A stretch of 64,000 nucleotides of DNA from Girardinichthys multiradiatus (GCF_021462225.1 NC_061797.1:1543001-1607000), one strand, 5' to 3'; shown: positions 1 through 12,467, numbered from the stretch's first letter. The notes: generated from the letters alone by a model not told the origin. Program-made: numbers and translations.

Positions 1-122
1 GTAGCTATAATTTAACATGCAAAACGTCTTATTACTGAAAACAATTGAAGTTCCATAAATGAATTCAGTATTTCCAAGGTTGACTTCAGATGTAATAATT
101 TTGTGTATTTTATTTTCCTGTA

Positions 123-509
123 GGCTGAGGCAACACAAGACTGGGTGTTTGTCTGTGATGTACCGAGTTTTCCCTGTCCTGGGGAGGCGACCGAGGGTTC
201 TTTGCCGGAGGAGAGGGGCGATGAACAGTGCACAAATGTTACCAGAAGGTCAGGCTGTTAACTCCATTTCTTGCATGTGTTCACAGGGGTTGTTGTCATC
301 TCTTGTTCCTGGGACAATTGTTCAGTATCGCAGATCTGAATTAGATGTAGATACTATAACTGCAACTACTGTTGTTGCTGCTATAAAACATTACATTTCT
401 CCCATTTGAAGTCGTTAGATGTGGATGATATTGGACTTGAAGGTTGGAAGTTAGCTGCCTATATAGCTACAGAAAGAGTGGAGAGAGGAAGAAAGCAGGA
501 GTTGTGTAA
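123..509 (+). pseudogene. Upstream part of Helitron-type accessory protein, broken
   Basis: Short coding-like stretches lie in shifting frames. A splice-acceptor-like site (tttcctgtag) ends near 123 and an open stretch runs from there to a stop near 255. A second open stretch ends at about 409, and a third reads through 415-534 in another frame and runs into the C76-like frame of the next feature. Each move between stretches needs a frame change or a splice. I see no recognisable catalytic motif here. The position directly before the C76-like domains suggests it is the N-terminal portion of the same protein. Assignment to a Helitron-type element is inference from the downstream C76 and OTU domains; no Rep or helicase domain lies in the window. 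Confidence 0.4.
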
Positions 510-1820
510 GTGGTGGAGGAGCAGAGCATCTTAGGCGGTAAGTGGAAAGTAAGGATTGGTAAAGTTACTTATGGAAATTTAGATTTTGGGCAGGATGCAG
601 AATTGGATGAAGTGCCAAAGGAGTATTTGTTGAGAGATGGAATGTGTATCCTTGATCTTCTGCATGCAGTCACATTGGTTATCCAGCATAAAGAGTACTT
701 TGTAGTTGTGGACTGTGGAACACGGAATTCACAGGGGTTGTCATCAGAAATTGGTACATCTGTAGTGGTATTTAATATGTGTTTAAATGATTTAATGCTT
801 CACATTATGAACCTGAGCAAATCATTAAATGCAAATCACTATGGAATTTGTACCATTTCAGTGGAGCATGTGTCCATTAATATGGATACATGTTCAGCTG
901 TGATTGTTGACAAAGAGGCCACAGATGCATTCCATGTTGGTAGTGCAGTTAGCCATGTTGAGTCACTTAGTGGATCCTTCCATCAGGGTGATAGTCGGTT
1001 TTAATACGGGGATGTTAAGTGTACAGTTGTAAGTGTTGTTGCTCTAGCAGAGCACAAACTTATCAGTGTCTTTTCATGGCATTCTGACATTTTGGATAAG
1101 GTTCTAGTTATGGGTGATGAGCTTTACACATTTTTGCGGGACAATAATATGATCAGCAGTGGGAATGACCTCCTTTCAATTCCAGACTTGCCAAAGCACA
1201 GTTATGCTAATGGGCATACTTTTGAACTGAACTATGGGGTCTTTGTTTGTGGAGATGTAGATGTTCTCCAGGGAAGCTTTATAGATGCAGGTGCCCACAC
1301 TACTCTCCGTGAAGGATTGAACAAGATGTGCACAACGTATGAAACCTGCTTTATTACAATGAATGGCAGTACTTGTGCTCTCATTAGTGCAGAAGGATGT
1401 TATGCTATTCTAGATTCACATGCACGTAACATTGAGGTAGATGCTACAGGGAAAAGTGTCATTCTGTACTTTAGGAGTCTGGGTGATGTTTTCGATTACA
1501 TTATGAGGTTTGCCAATGAACTGAAGCTACATCCCAAATTGTTTGAGATCAGTGGGGTTGATATTGTTCAGATGGACATATTTAATAATGTATCTGAACC
1601 CCCAACTGTTGGGAGTGGTCCCTTTGGTAGCGGTTTACTTAACCAAGGTGAAGTCGAGGACATGCCATATACTGAAAACCTTAAAGACAAGGTGCATAAA
1701 AAGTCATCCAAAGTTGTATCTTCAAAAAAGAGAAAGAGGGATGACATTGATGATGATGGCATTGTGTTTGTAAGTGATGTCTGTAATAAGGTGTTGAACT
1801 TCAATCCCCTTTCCAAATAG
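510..1820 (+). pseudogene. Tandem C76-like (herpes tegument-type) cysteine protease domains, one in-frame stop
   Basis: A single reading frame runs from 510 (GTG after TAA, so not a true start) to TAG at 1818-1820, interrupted once by TAA at 1002-1004. It holds two related units. The first carries VVDCGTRNSQG near 700-735, the second LDSHARN near 1408-1428. The D-S-H-A-R-N string followed by a G-x-SV-hydrophobic strand is the active-site Asp/His region of peptidase C76-like domains in fish Helitron-type proteins. In unit one D-S-H is replaced by D-C-G, so the His is missing and that unit is probably non-catalytic. A lysine-rich tract (KKSSKVV, KKRKRDD) follows unit two. After 1820 the protein continues in another frame to about 1858, where the LINE interrupts it. 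Deubiquitinase-type activity is a family inference only. Confidence 0.6.
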
Positions 1821-1995
1821 GTTGCTGCTTAAACAACTGCTTAAAGTGGAGAGTGAGAAGGATATTTATATAGCGCTTATTTACAACAATGTGTCTCAAG
1901 GCACCCCACAAAGGGTCCGGAACGGCGCGGGTCCGCCGGGGAGGCCAGACCAGAGTGCCAGAGCCCGGCCATCCTAGAATGGGCCACGTGTAGGG

Positions 1996-3909
1996 TGTTG
2001 TGATTATGAATCTGATAATATTATTTAATATTAATATTTTATCAAATAATATTTCGGTCTGTTAAGGGTTGTCCTGTGAATACCAGCCCAGTATTAGGAA
2101 AAAATTGAAAGGTGTGAGACGAGCTCTGACATTATTGAACAGCATAAACTCTGCACATATATGGAATGAATTCACACAATTTCTTAAAATACAAGACTTT
2201 ATTAACAAAAATAAGTCAAATCAAAGTCAAACATATTTCAATCAACAAACTCTACTATGCTAAAACAATCAAACTAAACTACCAAGCAGAATTAAAGAAT
2301 AGGGAAGATTAATGGGCTATGTACAATATAAACAAGTTGATTAAAGATGATTGGCAAAATTATGACCAAAAGAGTGATGCAACATTACCATGCAATGTTT
2401 ATGTTTGAAAACCAAGGATTATCTTGAAGAATCTGGAAATGAAGTTAAGTTAGTCTTGGAACCAACTTAGGAAATAATCAGCAACATTTAGACAACCCTT
2501 CACAATGCAAGATCAGATAAAATATTATTTTAATGAAATAATATTTTAAAGAATGATCTGCTGAATAAAACCAACCTTCTGGATGCCTAATTCTCAACAC
2601 TGTCCAATTAGCTGCCTTCATTTAGTCAGTCAGTCAGTAATTTTCTACCGCTTATTCCATAGTGGGTCGTGGGGAAGCTGGTGCCTATCTCCAGCAGTCT
2701 ATGGGCGAGAGGCAAGGTACACCCTGGACAGGTACCTTCATTTATTCAAATAATATTTGAAGAAATATTATTAAGGGGATATTTTGGAAACGAGCCAAAT
2801 CTTTCTGGAGAAATGGGCTTAATGGTATTTACTTAGTTATCAAATCTAGTAAATGATGTTCAGGGACTATTATTCACTAGCTTGAAAACTAACAACCTTT
2901 CTGTTGAATACTCCTTAGTAGCAAGCACGTGTTCTTACCGGTTAGCAGTTGAGTTAACAAAGAAGCGGATAGCTTAGCACCAGAATCAACACATACCTTT
3001 AAAATACCTCGGTCAATATAAGGGTTAAAATGCATAAGCGCGGACGGCGCGTTATGATCAATGTTCTGTTTAAAAATCACCCTTTAAATAAAGTTTGTCT
3101 TAACTTTAAAAACATACAAAGAACACAAACCGGCACATGTGGTGCAGATAGCCTGCTAGCACTAAGGTAGCCGAGTTTCACAAAAACAAAACTTCATAAA
3201 ATGAAAAACGTTTAGATCATTTCATTCTAAATCTGTCTCTATTATTCTGCCCAAACACTTAACCTCATGAACCGTGGTGAGGAAACCTTGTCCAGGGGCA
3301 AAGTTTGAAGAAGGTATCCACAGTCAACAAGCGGTTAGCTCGGTAGCTTCGGGGGGGGGTTGAAGGTGTGTTCGCTCTGAACAAAAGGGTTAGCTCCGGA
3401 GCTGTAGCTGGGTGGCCCGTCCTGTCCGCTGCGGTCTCTGCTATCTTCCTTCCAGACTGGGAGACCGCGTCTTTGCAGGGGGTTTCTCTCGAACACCGTT
3501 TGCTCCTACAGGGCTCGGAGAGACAGTCAAGCAATGCTTGTACCTTAATTACCCCCGTTCATGAATGAAAATACCTGATACACAGACAGTATTTCATTCA
3601 TACTTACCTTGCATATGATCGATGATTGTATGACACTCTTGGATCCAGTTTGAAGAGTTTATGTCTTTTTGCCAGCAAATGACAACAGCGCGCTGGGCCT
3701 CCCCTGACCGGTCCCTCTCGAAGGCCGTGTGGAAAGAGGGCGGATGTAGCAACAGCTGTGCTTTTATCCGGGTAGTGGCGTCACAGGAAGTCCGCAGTTA
3801 TCCCGTTTCCTGGCTGTGCCGGAAGAAGGTTAATGCACTTTATTTTGAAAGTTCCAGAAAAGTCTGTACCGGAGTTTAATGTTGAAATCCATGGCTGTGG
3901 GTCCCAACA
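1996..3909. mobile_element. Solo LTR, 1,914 bp, 4-bp target duplication AGGG
   Basis: The sequence begins TGTTGTGATT and ends GGGTCCCAACA, a TG...CA pair with inverted TGTTG/CAACA ends. AGGG precedes it (1992-1995) and AGGG follows it (3910-3913). LINE 3'UTR sequence flanks both sides, so it is a clean insertion. No internal retroviral coding sequence was found, so this is a single long terminal repeat left by recombination. The length is at the long end for LTRs. It contains a 110-bp secondary insertion. Orientation is not resolved: poly(A)-like signals exist on both strands. I do not assign a family. Confidence 0.7.
2625..2734 (+). repeat. Short retroposed fragment with 10-bp target duplication
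   Basis: The 110-bp block starts gtcagtcagtcag and contains a gtgcctatctccagcagtc and ggtacaccctggacagg string that recurs widely in fish genomes. It is flanked by ccttcattta at 2615-2624 and again at 2735-2744, a perfect 10-bp direct repeat that looks like a retroposition target duplication. It lies inside the solo LTR, so it is younger than that LTR. Confidence 0.6.
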
Positions 3910-4205
3910 AGGGGCACTAAGTAAAATAATAAACTGATAAAGTTTGTCCATCTAGAGCCCACTGATGGCCATTGTTATACTAAAAAACACAAGGATTGGG
4001 ATACCTCTCTCTGTCAGACTGATTATAACCATTGGAAAAGAGAAAGGGTCATACAGGTAGCAGAAATGGAGGATGTGTTTGCACCTCAACCATAACTGAG
4101 CCGGTTTAGGCTAAACCTGACTCCCCCTTACTCCATCCAACAGGGAGGGAGGAAGGCGGAGGTAAAAAAAAATAAGGAAGATGGCTCAGGATAACATAGG
4201 CCACT

Positions 4206-6590
4206 CTAACTATAAGCTTTATCAAAAAGGACATTTTTAAGCCTAGCCTTAAAAGTAGACCGGGTGTATGCCTCACGGACCAAAACCGGGAGCTGGTTCC
4301 ACAGGAGAGGAGCTCGATAACTAAAGGATCTACCTCCCATTCTACTTCTAGAGACTCTAGGAACAACCAGTAAACCTGCAGTCTGAGAACGAAGTGCTCT
4401 GTTAAGAACATATGGAACAATCAGATCTCTGATGTATAATGGAGCTAGATCATTAAGGGCTGAGGAGGCCCTTAATGATCTAGGAGGATAATTTTAAATT
4501 CTATTCTGGATTTAACAGGAAGCCAATGAAGGGAAGCTAAAATAGGAGAAATATGATCTATCTTTTTAATTTTCATCAGAACTCTTGCTGCAGCATTTTG
4601 AATCAGCTGAAGGCTTTTAACTGCATTTTGTGGACATCCTGATTGTAAAGAATTACAATAGTCCAGCCTTGAAGTAATAAATGTATAGACTAGTTTTTCA
4701 GCGTCACTCCTGGATAGGATATTTCTAATTTTGGCAATGTTCCAATGATCTAACAGGACAAGTACAGACACAAGTCCATTATCTGAGGCCATAAGAATAT
4801 CATTATTGACTTTCAGCAGAGCTGTTTCATTGCTATGATGAGTTCTGAGGCCTGACTGAAACTCTTCAAACAGGTCATTGCTGTGTAGATGCTCACACAT
4901 TTGATTAGCAACTATTTTCTCAAGACGTTTAGATAAGAATGGAAGATTGGATATAGGTCTGTAGTTTTTCAAGTCATCTCGATCAAGGGAAGGTTTCTTA
5001 AGTAAAGGTTTAATTACAGCTACCTTAAAAGCTTGTGGTACATATCCATTTACTAAGGATTAGATTAATCATATCTAAAATGGGGCAGGTAATTTGGTTG
5101 GGATTGGGTCTAACATACAAGTTTAAGGTTTAGATGAAGCTAATATTTCTGATAACTCAGGAAGCTCCACAGGATCAAAATAGTCCAAACACAGATCAAG
5201 TTCTGCAGTTATTTCCAATGTTGACTCACTTGCTGAGGATGAAGTAATCATCTTCGGGAGTATGTCAAAGATTTTATTTTTAATAGAATCAATTTTATTT
5301 AAGAAGGATCCCATAAAGTCATTACTTCTGAGAGCTAAGGGAATGGATGTCTCAACAGAGCTATGACTGTGTAAGTTTAGCAACTGTACTAAAGAGAAAC
5401 CTAGGATTATTCTTGTTCTCTTCTATTAATGATGAGAAATAAGCTGTTCTGGCTTGGTGAAGTGACTTTTTATACAACAGTAGGCTATTTTTCCAGATTA
5501 AGTAGGAATCCTCTAGGTGTGTAGAGCGCCATTTTCTCGCCAATTTTCTAACATTGTGCTTTAAAGTACGCAGATCTAAATTAAACCAAGGAGCCTGCCT
5601 CCTATGAATAATTACCTTATTTTCCAAGGGGGCTGCATTGTCTGCATTGTCACGCAATGATGAAGTAACACTATCAACAAGAGAATCAATTTGTGAAGGG
5701 GCAGAAACATAATTATTGCCCTCCACTGTGTTTTTCTGTGATAATGAGGAAATTAAAAGTGGAACAGATTCTTTAAAGGTTGTTACAGCATTGTCTGATA
5801 ATGATCTACTATAATGAAATTTTCTTTCAGGTGTGGAGTACTCGGTTAAATTAAACTCGAAGGTTATTAAAAAATGGTCAGACAGGACAGGGTTATGAGA
5901 AAATATTGTTATTTCTTTGCACTCAATGCCATATGTCAGCACAAGGTCCAGAGAATGAAGACAAAGGTGGGTAGGTTTGTTAATGTTTTGAGCAAAGCCA
6001 ACTGAGTCTAATATTAAACGCTATATTTAGGCTATCACTTTCAGTGTCAGTGTATTTAACACTAAATCAGATAAAAGGTCTGAAAACTGATTTAAAAATT
6101 GAGAGTAAGGACCTGGTGGACGGTAGAAAACAACAAACAGAAGTGGTTTTAGTGCTTTGCAATTTGGATGAGGAAAACTAAGGATTAAATATTCTAAAGA
6201 GTTGTAGCTATTGATTGGTCTTTGACTAATCAATAAATCAGACTGAAAGATTGTTGCTACTCCTCCTCGCCCAGTATTTCGAAGAATATGAAAATTTAAA
6301 TAATTAGTAGGAGTTGATTCATTTATAGTAACATAATCCCTGCAGTCAGGTTTGTGTGAGGCAAAATAAATCAATCTGATTGTCACAAATCAGGTCACTA
6401 AGTAGCAAAGTCTTTGAAGAGAGAGATCTTATGTTCAGTAAGCCAAAATTAATTGTTTTATTTTAATTTTTAGTCTGAGTTGTGTTTATTTTTATGAGAT
6501 TTTCATGATTTCCTCCTTTTACATGATTTTCTAATCTATACAATTTTGGCCGTGGGCGAGACACTGTCTTAATAAGATAATGGGTGGGTA
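4206..6590 (-). pseudogene. L2-type LINE ORF2 (endonuclease and reverse transcriptase), degenerate
   Basis: Reading on the minus strand, an AP-endonuclease-like segment spans about 6590-6027 and 5942-5361 (TGRGGVATIFQSDL, then VLSDHFLITFEF). The RT start lies at 4972 ([20 protein letters not shown], then [20 protein letters not shown]). RT sequence then jumps from LVLLD straight to a C-terminal block ([20 protein letters not shown]), so the catalytic core with its Y/F-x-D-D motif is deleted near 4735. A conserved C-terminal tail (QTAGLLVVPRVSRSRMGG) runs to TAG at 4206-4208 in another frame. Several frameshifts and stops make it non-functional. Confidence 0.85.
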
Positions 6591-6597
6591 GCAGTAC

Positions 6598-7109
6598 TGT
6601 TGGAATAATTGAATAAAGTTTGTCTTATTTTCTTCCTATTCTTTATTTTAACCATTTGATCTTATAATCATTCAAGATGTGTAAATGATGTAAATGATCT
6701 GATGAGTTGTCTGCAGGCAAAGATCATAAATGGAGCTGAGCTTGCGAGAAAGGAAGCAGTCCAGTTGAGGAGGTCATAGAGAGAGGCTGATTGCACTGAA
6801 CAAAAGGCAACTGACCCTGGAAGATGGAGAGGACTGTGGGAATGTGTTGTTAATGGATAAAGCTGTTTATGACCTGTTTACGATGCAGCTGTTGTTTTCC
6901 CATCCTTTAGAGATTAATGTTTTTGTAAACTAGGGACCCCCAAAAGACAATAAAAAGAGGGAGCGGTTAGATGGGTTTCAGAGTGGTTGGGAGACTTGTA
7001 AATGAACACATCTCTGACCGTTCTCCTCGTGCGAGTAAAATAACAAATTCTTTGTCTCTCTCTTCTTTTTGTGATGTTATAAATATTGTTAGGTTGGTTA
7101 AACCTGACA
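6598..7109 (+). repeat. ERV-A 5' LTR
   Basis: Begins TGTTGGAATAATTG and ends AAACCTGACA. It contains a poly(A) signal (caataaaaagaggg) near 6950 and a region rich in tctctctcttcttt before its end. It matches 11895-12402 almost base for base. Confidence 0.92.
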
Positions 7110-7115
7110 TCAATT

Positions 7116-7133
7116 TGGTCTTTCGAGCCGGAT
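7116..7133 (+). promoter_or_regulatory. ERV-A primer binding site, tRNA-Tyr type
   Basis: The bases tggtctttcgagccggat start 6 nt after the LTR end. They complement the 3' end of tRNA-Tyr (CCA end plus acceptor stem) with one mismatch. Identification is from knowledge of the tRNA-Tyr 3' sequence. Confidence 0.75.
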
Positions 7134-7169
7134 TCCAACTACGCCTGATGGTTCCAGCGGGTCGGTAGA

Positions 7170-8689
7170 CTCCAGGAAAAGACCGTGCGCACGGCTGTCT
7201 TCATCAGGAAGACACACAGACCCTTTCTGGGACTGGATTTTGGCCCACCTGCTGGGATCTGACGGCTGACGGAACTCTGAGAGAGAGGAGAGGACAAAGA
7301 GGTGACTGAATCTGGATTTAAAACAAAAGTGTGACGAATGACTGGGGGTCATTGCGTGAAATAAGAAACAAACACTGTAAACCTAGGCACTAACAGGTAA
7401 CAGCAGTGCGCCGGAGTCCTGCTCAAAGTATTAGGGAAAATACTGAAAATTCCGTGGTTAACAGCAGTGCACCAGAGTTCTGCTTAAAGTATTAGGGAAA
7501 ATAGTGAAAATTCCGTGGTTAACAGCAGTGCGCCGGATTTCTGCTTAAAGTATTAGGGAAAATACTGAAAATTCCGTGATCCAGGACGGCGGAGTCCTTT
7601 GAGTGTTAAGAAGTATTTTAAACAACAACAGAAAATACTAAGAAAAATCCGCGTTTTAAATGTGTGCATGTGAGAAATAAATGGAGGATTTAAAACCCTT
7701 AGGTTTTGCGTCATACCAAAGCAGTGGGATTGAAAGTGACTAACTTTTGTGGATGCAAAGGCAAGAATTCTCCACTCGAAAGAGTTGAAGTGAGAATTAC
7801 CACAAAAGAAAATTTTTTCTGTCACCCTACTGAGCAGAATAATCCAGCATTTAGAATACCCTAGGTATTTATATGCTGGACCACGTTTAAATAAATAAAA
7901 ACATGGGAAAAGGGGTGAGTAAAATAAACTAAAAATGAATAATAATGTAAAGATTGGAAATTTATGGAAGCACAGGATCAAATTAAAATATTAAAATTTA
8001 AATATTTAGATAAATGGATAACCACATATCATTATGATGGTCGTTTAAACTCTAAAGAAATTAGGTGATCTATAGGATGCAATAATTAAAAGTACATTAA
8101 AAGTAAACGTGATTTAAGAAAAATGGACAAAGAAGGTTATGAGGATGTAGATTATTGCTTAAAAGTAACTAAAAAGAGAGAGATGTGATGCAAGAGACAA
8201 GAATTGACGTTTTTGTGGAAAGCAGAAAAGGTCAGAGGGCTAAGAAGTAATTTTTGATGGATTTACAAAGTAGAACAGCAGGACAGAAGAAGGGGAATAA
8301 AAAGAGCAGATGGAAAGTTTTTGTTTTGTACCAAAGATCTGATGAGGTTTGACAGGATTGGATGGGCTAAAATGAGTCCCTTTGGTGAATAAATCCATCC
8401 CCACCATGGCTGTACCTCATGTATGTTTTATTTGTGTTTATTTTATTTTTTTATTATTGTTTTGAGACGCTGGAGGCTGTTGATACAGCGTGTCACGGAG
8501 GTTCATGGCATGACATGGTTTTTTTTCTGTGTAACCTTAGAAAATATTTTACTCTTTTTAATAGCCAGAGTGAAACAAAAAGAGGAATAACCTTTTGAAG
8601 AATATAGGATTAGACTGACAAAAGTGTTTAAAATACATAGTGGTCTACAAGAAGATAAAAACGAGCAAGGAGCTTATTAACAGCAGTTA
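7170..8689 (+). other. ERV-A leader, with three 61-bp tandem repeats at 7398-7580
   Basis: There is no supported coding sequence in the 1.5-kb leader. At 7398, 7459 and 7520 a 61-bp unit beginning taacagcagtgc repeats three times; each unit contains agtattagggaaaata and ends in a tccgtg string. The remainder is A-rich. Copies differ by a few bases, so the repeat is real but not recent. Confidence 0.75.
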
Positions 8690-8880
8690 AGAAATGCACT
8701 ACATGCTGGTTCCAGGGATGCAATTAATACCTGGGTAAGGAGAAATATTATAGGGTTCCCCACAGCAAATCTAGAAGACTATGTAAATCATGCCCTCCAT
8801 GCAGAAAAAGTTATGAAGGATAAAAAAAAAAGGAAAAAAATAATTAAATAGGCAACACCTTTTTTCAGCAAGAAGAAGAA
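8690..8880 (+). pseudogene. ERV-A gag remnant (capsid C-terminus)
   Basis: A frame around 8710-8850 reads RDAINTWVRRNIIGFPTANL, then a lysine-rich end before a stop. Together with its place just before pol this fits the C-terminal end of capsid. No zinc knuckle was found. The rest of gag is unrecognisable or deleted. Confidence 0.45.
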
Positions 8881-9123
8881 GAATTTATTATTAAAACAAC
8901 AGAGGAAGGGAACAATTTAGAGGCAGAGGACTAAAACCGCAGGGGTCAGAGAGGAGTGAGCAGAGGAGATTACAGACAATACACATCAGGGTGTTGATGT
9001 TAAAAAGGAGTAGGACCACCTTATTACCACTATTAACTGGATGTTCTGAATAAGCCACCCCTAGACGTAGGGACAGCTTTACTAACAGAAGGAAGAAATG
9101 TCATTACTCAACTACAAGATCAG

Positions 9124-10620
9124 ATGACACCAGATGATCTACATATTACCATGTGGTATAAAAATACTCCTGGACCAGATAAAACGTACAAAGAAGCATT
9201 AAATAAAGTAACCCCTATAAAAGTCATGGTAACTTATGTTTATACAGATAGGAAGAGTACATCAGTTGCTGAAGTAGTGTTAGAGGAAGACACTAGGAAG
9301 CTCTGCAACATGTGGTCACCTCCACACACATCTTTATTCAAGGATAAAGAACTCAAGTGGCATGATATGGGAAGAATAGTGCAGAGGGGAAAAGATGCCA
9401 CAGACTGGTTTGTAACAATAATGAATACAGAAACTAGTGCATCCACAGGATTAATTAGAAAATTATTATTTTGGACAGTGACAGTGCAGGAAGGGATACA
9501 TTTGCATACAAAACAACAATGAGAAATATTCCTTACTGAACAGGAAGAACAGTTTTTGAATGAAGTCCCTGATAAGTTATGGTCAAAAGACCCTACTGAT
9601 GTGGGTTTAGTAAAGGAGCATTACCTGTTCAGATTAGAGCAAAAACAGAATATAGGCCCAGAGTAAAACAATACCCTTTGAAATATGATGCTCGTGAAGG
9701 AATAAAACCAGTAATAAAGGATTTAATAACTGCAGGGTTGATAATAAAATGCGAGGATTCACCATGTAACCCCCCCATTCCGGTTAAAAAACAACCTCCA
9801 TCAACAGGAAAGATAGTCAGTTCTGGTTTGCATTTACCTTTGAGGGACAAATATATACTTATACCAGACTATCTCAAGGCTACTGTGAAAGTCCAACTAT
9901 ATACTTTCAGGTAATGAGTGCAAGTATGGCCAAGTTTGACCCTCCAGGAGGTAGTCAGAGTTGATTATATGTTGATGATGTGCTATTAGCCTCTCCTGAT
10001 GAGGAGACTTGTAAAAATGACACCATAGCATTGTTAAAACATTTAGCAGAAGAGGGACACGAAGTCAGTAAAAGAAACTTCAGTTGTGTAAAAATGAGGT
10101 TAAATACCTAGGCCACAATCTTAGCGCAGGGGGACGCACAATTGTAGAAGAAAGAAAGACTGCAATACTACAAGTTCTAAACCCAGTAACAAAAAAGCAA
10201 ATGATGTCCTTCCTTGGACTAACTAATTATTGTAGAAACTGGGTGCCAAATTATGCAGAAAGAGTAGCTCTATTAAACAAATTAATGTATGAGGAAGAGC
10301 TGAAAATGACGTCTGAACTAAGATGGAGTGTAGAAGCTGAAGAAGCATTTACCAACATAAAACAAGTTCTAGTTTCCAGTACTGCTTTGGCATTACCAGA
10401 CTATAGTAAACCGTTGTTCAGATGGTAGATTGTAAGGGACATTTTATGACTTCAGTTCTGGTTCAACAACATGGAGATAAAATGAAAACAATAGCCTATT
10501 TCTTTTCAAAACTACATAGTGTTGCGTGTGTGCAACCATATTATGTGAGAGCTGTAATTGCAGCCTAAAATGACAGTTGTAGTGCTACAATAGTGTTGTT
10601 TCACCTTTTAACCTTAAGAG
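9124..10620 (+). pseudogene. ERV-A pol remnant: protease-RT linker, RT, start of RNase H
   Basis: 9124-9522 is open and corresponds in position and character to the protease-RT linker of ERV-D (DDLHITMWY against PPHVTLFYDRNN). RT follows in pieces: 9678-9914 (YPLKYDAREGIKPVIKDLI, then a frame break), YVDDVLLASPDEET near 9970, and the thumb/connection at 10084-10428 (MMSFLGLTNYCRNWVPNY). An RNase H start (DCKGHFMTSVLVQQHG) appears near 10430. The palm between about 9914 and 9965 is deleted and no integrase follows. It is defective by several frameshifts and deletions. Confidence 0.75.
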
Positions 10621-11039
10621 TTTCCCATGCAGTTTCAGCATTATTACTGCAGAATTAGTAGAAAAATAAATAAATAAATATATTAGAAGTGATTTGCAGG
10701 ATCACGAAATAGTTTATGTGAATGATTTCTCTAAAAAGATGAGAGGGAGAAGACACAAACAGGATATGCATTGGTGACAATGGATATAGTGTTAGAAAAG
10801 ATGCAAAAATAAAGCCCACTACAGGAGATAGAAATGTGGAAAAAACCTGGAGCTGCATTAAAAGATAAAAACTATATATGACCAGATAATAAGCCTGTCC
10901 TACCAGAGAGAGGTAATAAATTGGGGAATCTCACTGCAGGATGGTGTACTACAATTATAAAGGTGAATAAGTATTTTAAACCAGTCTCTAGAGGAGACAT
11001 TTGGTGGTGGTGTGGTGACAACAGGTTGTTTGATTGATC

Positions 11040-11913
11040 ACCTTCAAAAGTAACAGGACTCTGTGCTCTAATTACTTTATGGTTACCAGTTTTAGTATAT
11101 CCTATGTTAGTAGATGAAGTAACAGATGGACTATCTAGTGTTAAATCCACATGATTGGCGTGATAGGAAGTGCAGAGCAGTAGCTTGGCAGACTGAGGGA
11201 GACTCTACATACATAGATGCTATAGATGAAGATAAATGAACTGATCAAGTAGCTGCAAGATTTGAATCAAGTATCTGTTGGTGGTGTACGTTGAACAGAA
11301 ACGTAGACAGGATCAATTATATCCATTACAATGTACAAAAACTAGGAAGTTGGACAAAGCGGGTTTGAAGCTGTCCTTGACTAATTGGCTTCAACTTCCC
11401 TGATGGCATTCCAGAATAGAATTGCTTTGGACATGTTGTTAGCTGAAAAAGGAGAAGTTTGTGCTATTTTTGGAGGAAAATGTTGCACATTCACACCTAA
11501 CAACACTGCTGCTGGCTGAAGGCAGCCAAATGAAAGCCACAGAAGGTTTGAGATCTCTAAATGGCAAAATGAAAGAGCATTCTGGAGTAGATACCTCAAT
11601 GTGGGACTCCTGGCTGGATGTGTTTGGGAAGTATAAAATTTTAGTATCATCAGTAATAATTTCCTTTGCAGTGTTTGCTGCAATTTTGACATTGTGTGGA
11701 TGTTGTTGTATTCCCTACCTTTGTTCTCTGTTTAACCGTCTTATCACCACAGCTATTTCTCCTATGGAAAACAGAGTTACACAACTCTATCCGTTATTTA
11801 AACATCAGGATGATGAAGATGACGAGGATGGGACCGACCACTTTTCTAACCTGTACGCAGAGCCTGTACGCAAATACGACAAACAGGGGGGAAATGTTGG
11901 AATAATTGAATAA
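11040..11913 (+). pseudogene. ERV-A env remnant, transmembrane subunit
   Basis: Broken frames from about 11040 lead into a TM subunit. An NRIALDMLLAEKGEVCAIF stretch near 11415-11470 matches the ectodomain core of ERV-E, and a C-x6-CC-like cysteine cluster follows, which is the gamma-type Env signature. The frame open at 11461-11913 then gives KEHSGVD, a membrane anchor (SVIISFAVFAAILTL), a cysteine-rich cytoplasmic start (CGCCCIPYLC) and an acidic tail ending in KQGGNVGIIE. The last codons overlap the purine tract and LTR start. SU is mostly missing or full of stops. Confidence 0.75.
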
Positions 11914-12402
11914 AGTTTGTCTTATTTTCTTCCTATTTTTTATTTTAACCATTTGATCTTATAATCATTCAAGATGTGTGTGAGTAAATGATCTGATGAG
12001 TTGTCTGCAGGCAAAGATCATAAATGGAGCTGAGCTTGCGGGAAAGGAAGCAGTCCAGTTGAGGAGGTCATAAAGAGAGGCTGATTGCACTGAAAAAAAG
12101 GCAACTGACCCTGGAAGATGGAGAGGACTGTGGGAATGTGTTGTTAATGGATAAAGCTGTTTATGACCTGTTTACGATGCAGCTGTTGTTTTCCCATCCT
12201 TTAGAGATTAATGTTTTGTAAACTAGGGACCCCCAAAAGACAATAAAAAGAGGGAGCGGTTAGATGGGTTTCAGAGCGGTTGGGAGACTTGTAACTGAAC
12301 ACATCTCTGACCGTTCTCCTCGTGCGAGTAAAATAACTAATTATTTGTCTCTCTCTTCTTTTTGTGATGTTATAAATATTGTTAGGTTGGTTAAACCTGA
12401 CA
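11895..12402 (+). repeat. ERV-A 3' LTR
   Basis: Begins TGTTGGAATAATTG directly after the purine tract and ends AAACCTGACA. The target duplication AGTAC follows at 12403. LINE sequence resumes immediately. Confidence 0.92.
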
Positions 12403-12467
12403 AGTACAGAAGCTGCAGAGAGGAGTTTTAAACTACGACACTGCTTCCTGGTCTGAACCCTGGGTTG

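Larger units (their letters stand above)
6598..12402 (+). mobile_element. ERV-A provirus, 5.8 kb, plus strand, 5-bp target duplication AGTAC
   Basis: Two near-identical LTRs of about 510 bp (6598-7109 and 11895-12402) enclose gag, pol and env remnants in order. AGTAC at 6593-6597 repeats at 12403-12407. A tRNA-Tyr-type primer binding site follows the 5' LTR, and a purine-rich tract (aaacaggggggaaa) precedes the 3' LTR. The LTRs differ at only a few positions, so insertion is fairly recent, yet coding regions carry many stops. Integrase and most of SU are missing, suggesting it was copied in trans as a defective element. It is inserted in the L2-type LINE. Confidence 0.9.

Noticed and set aside
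1996..3909. Assignment of the solo LTR to foamy-like retroviruses on length
   Set aside because: Length alone is not evidence; no internal sequence or primer site is available.
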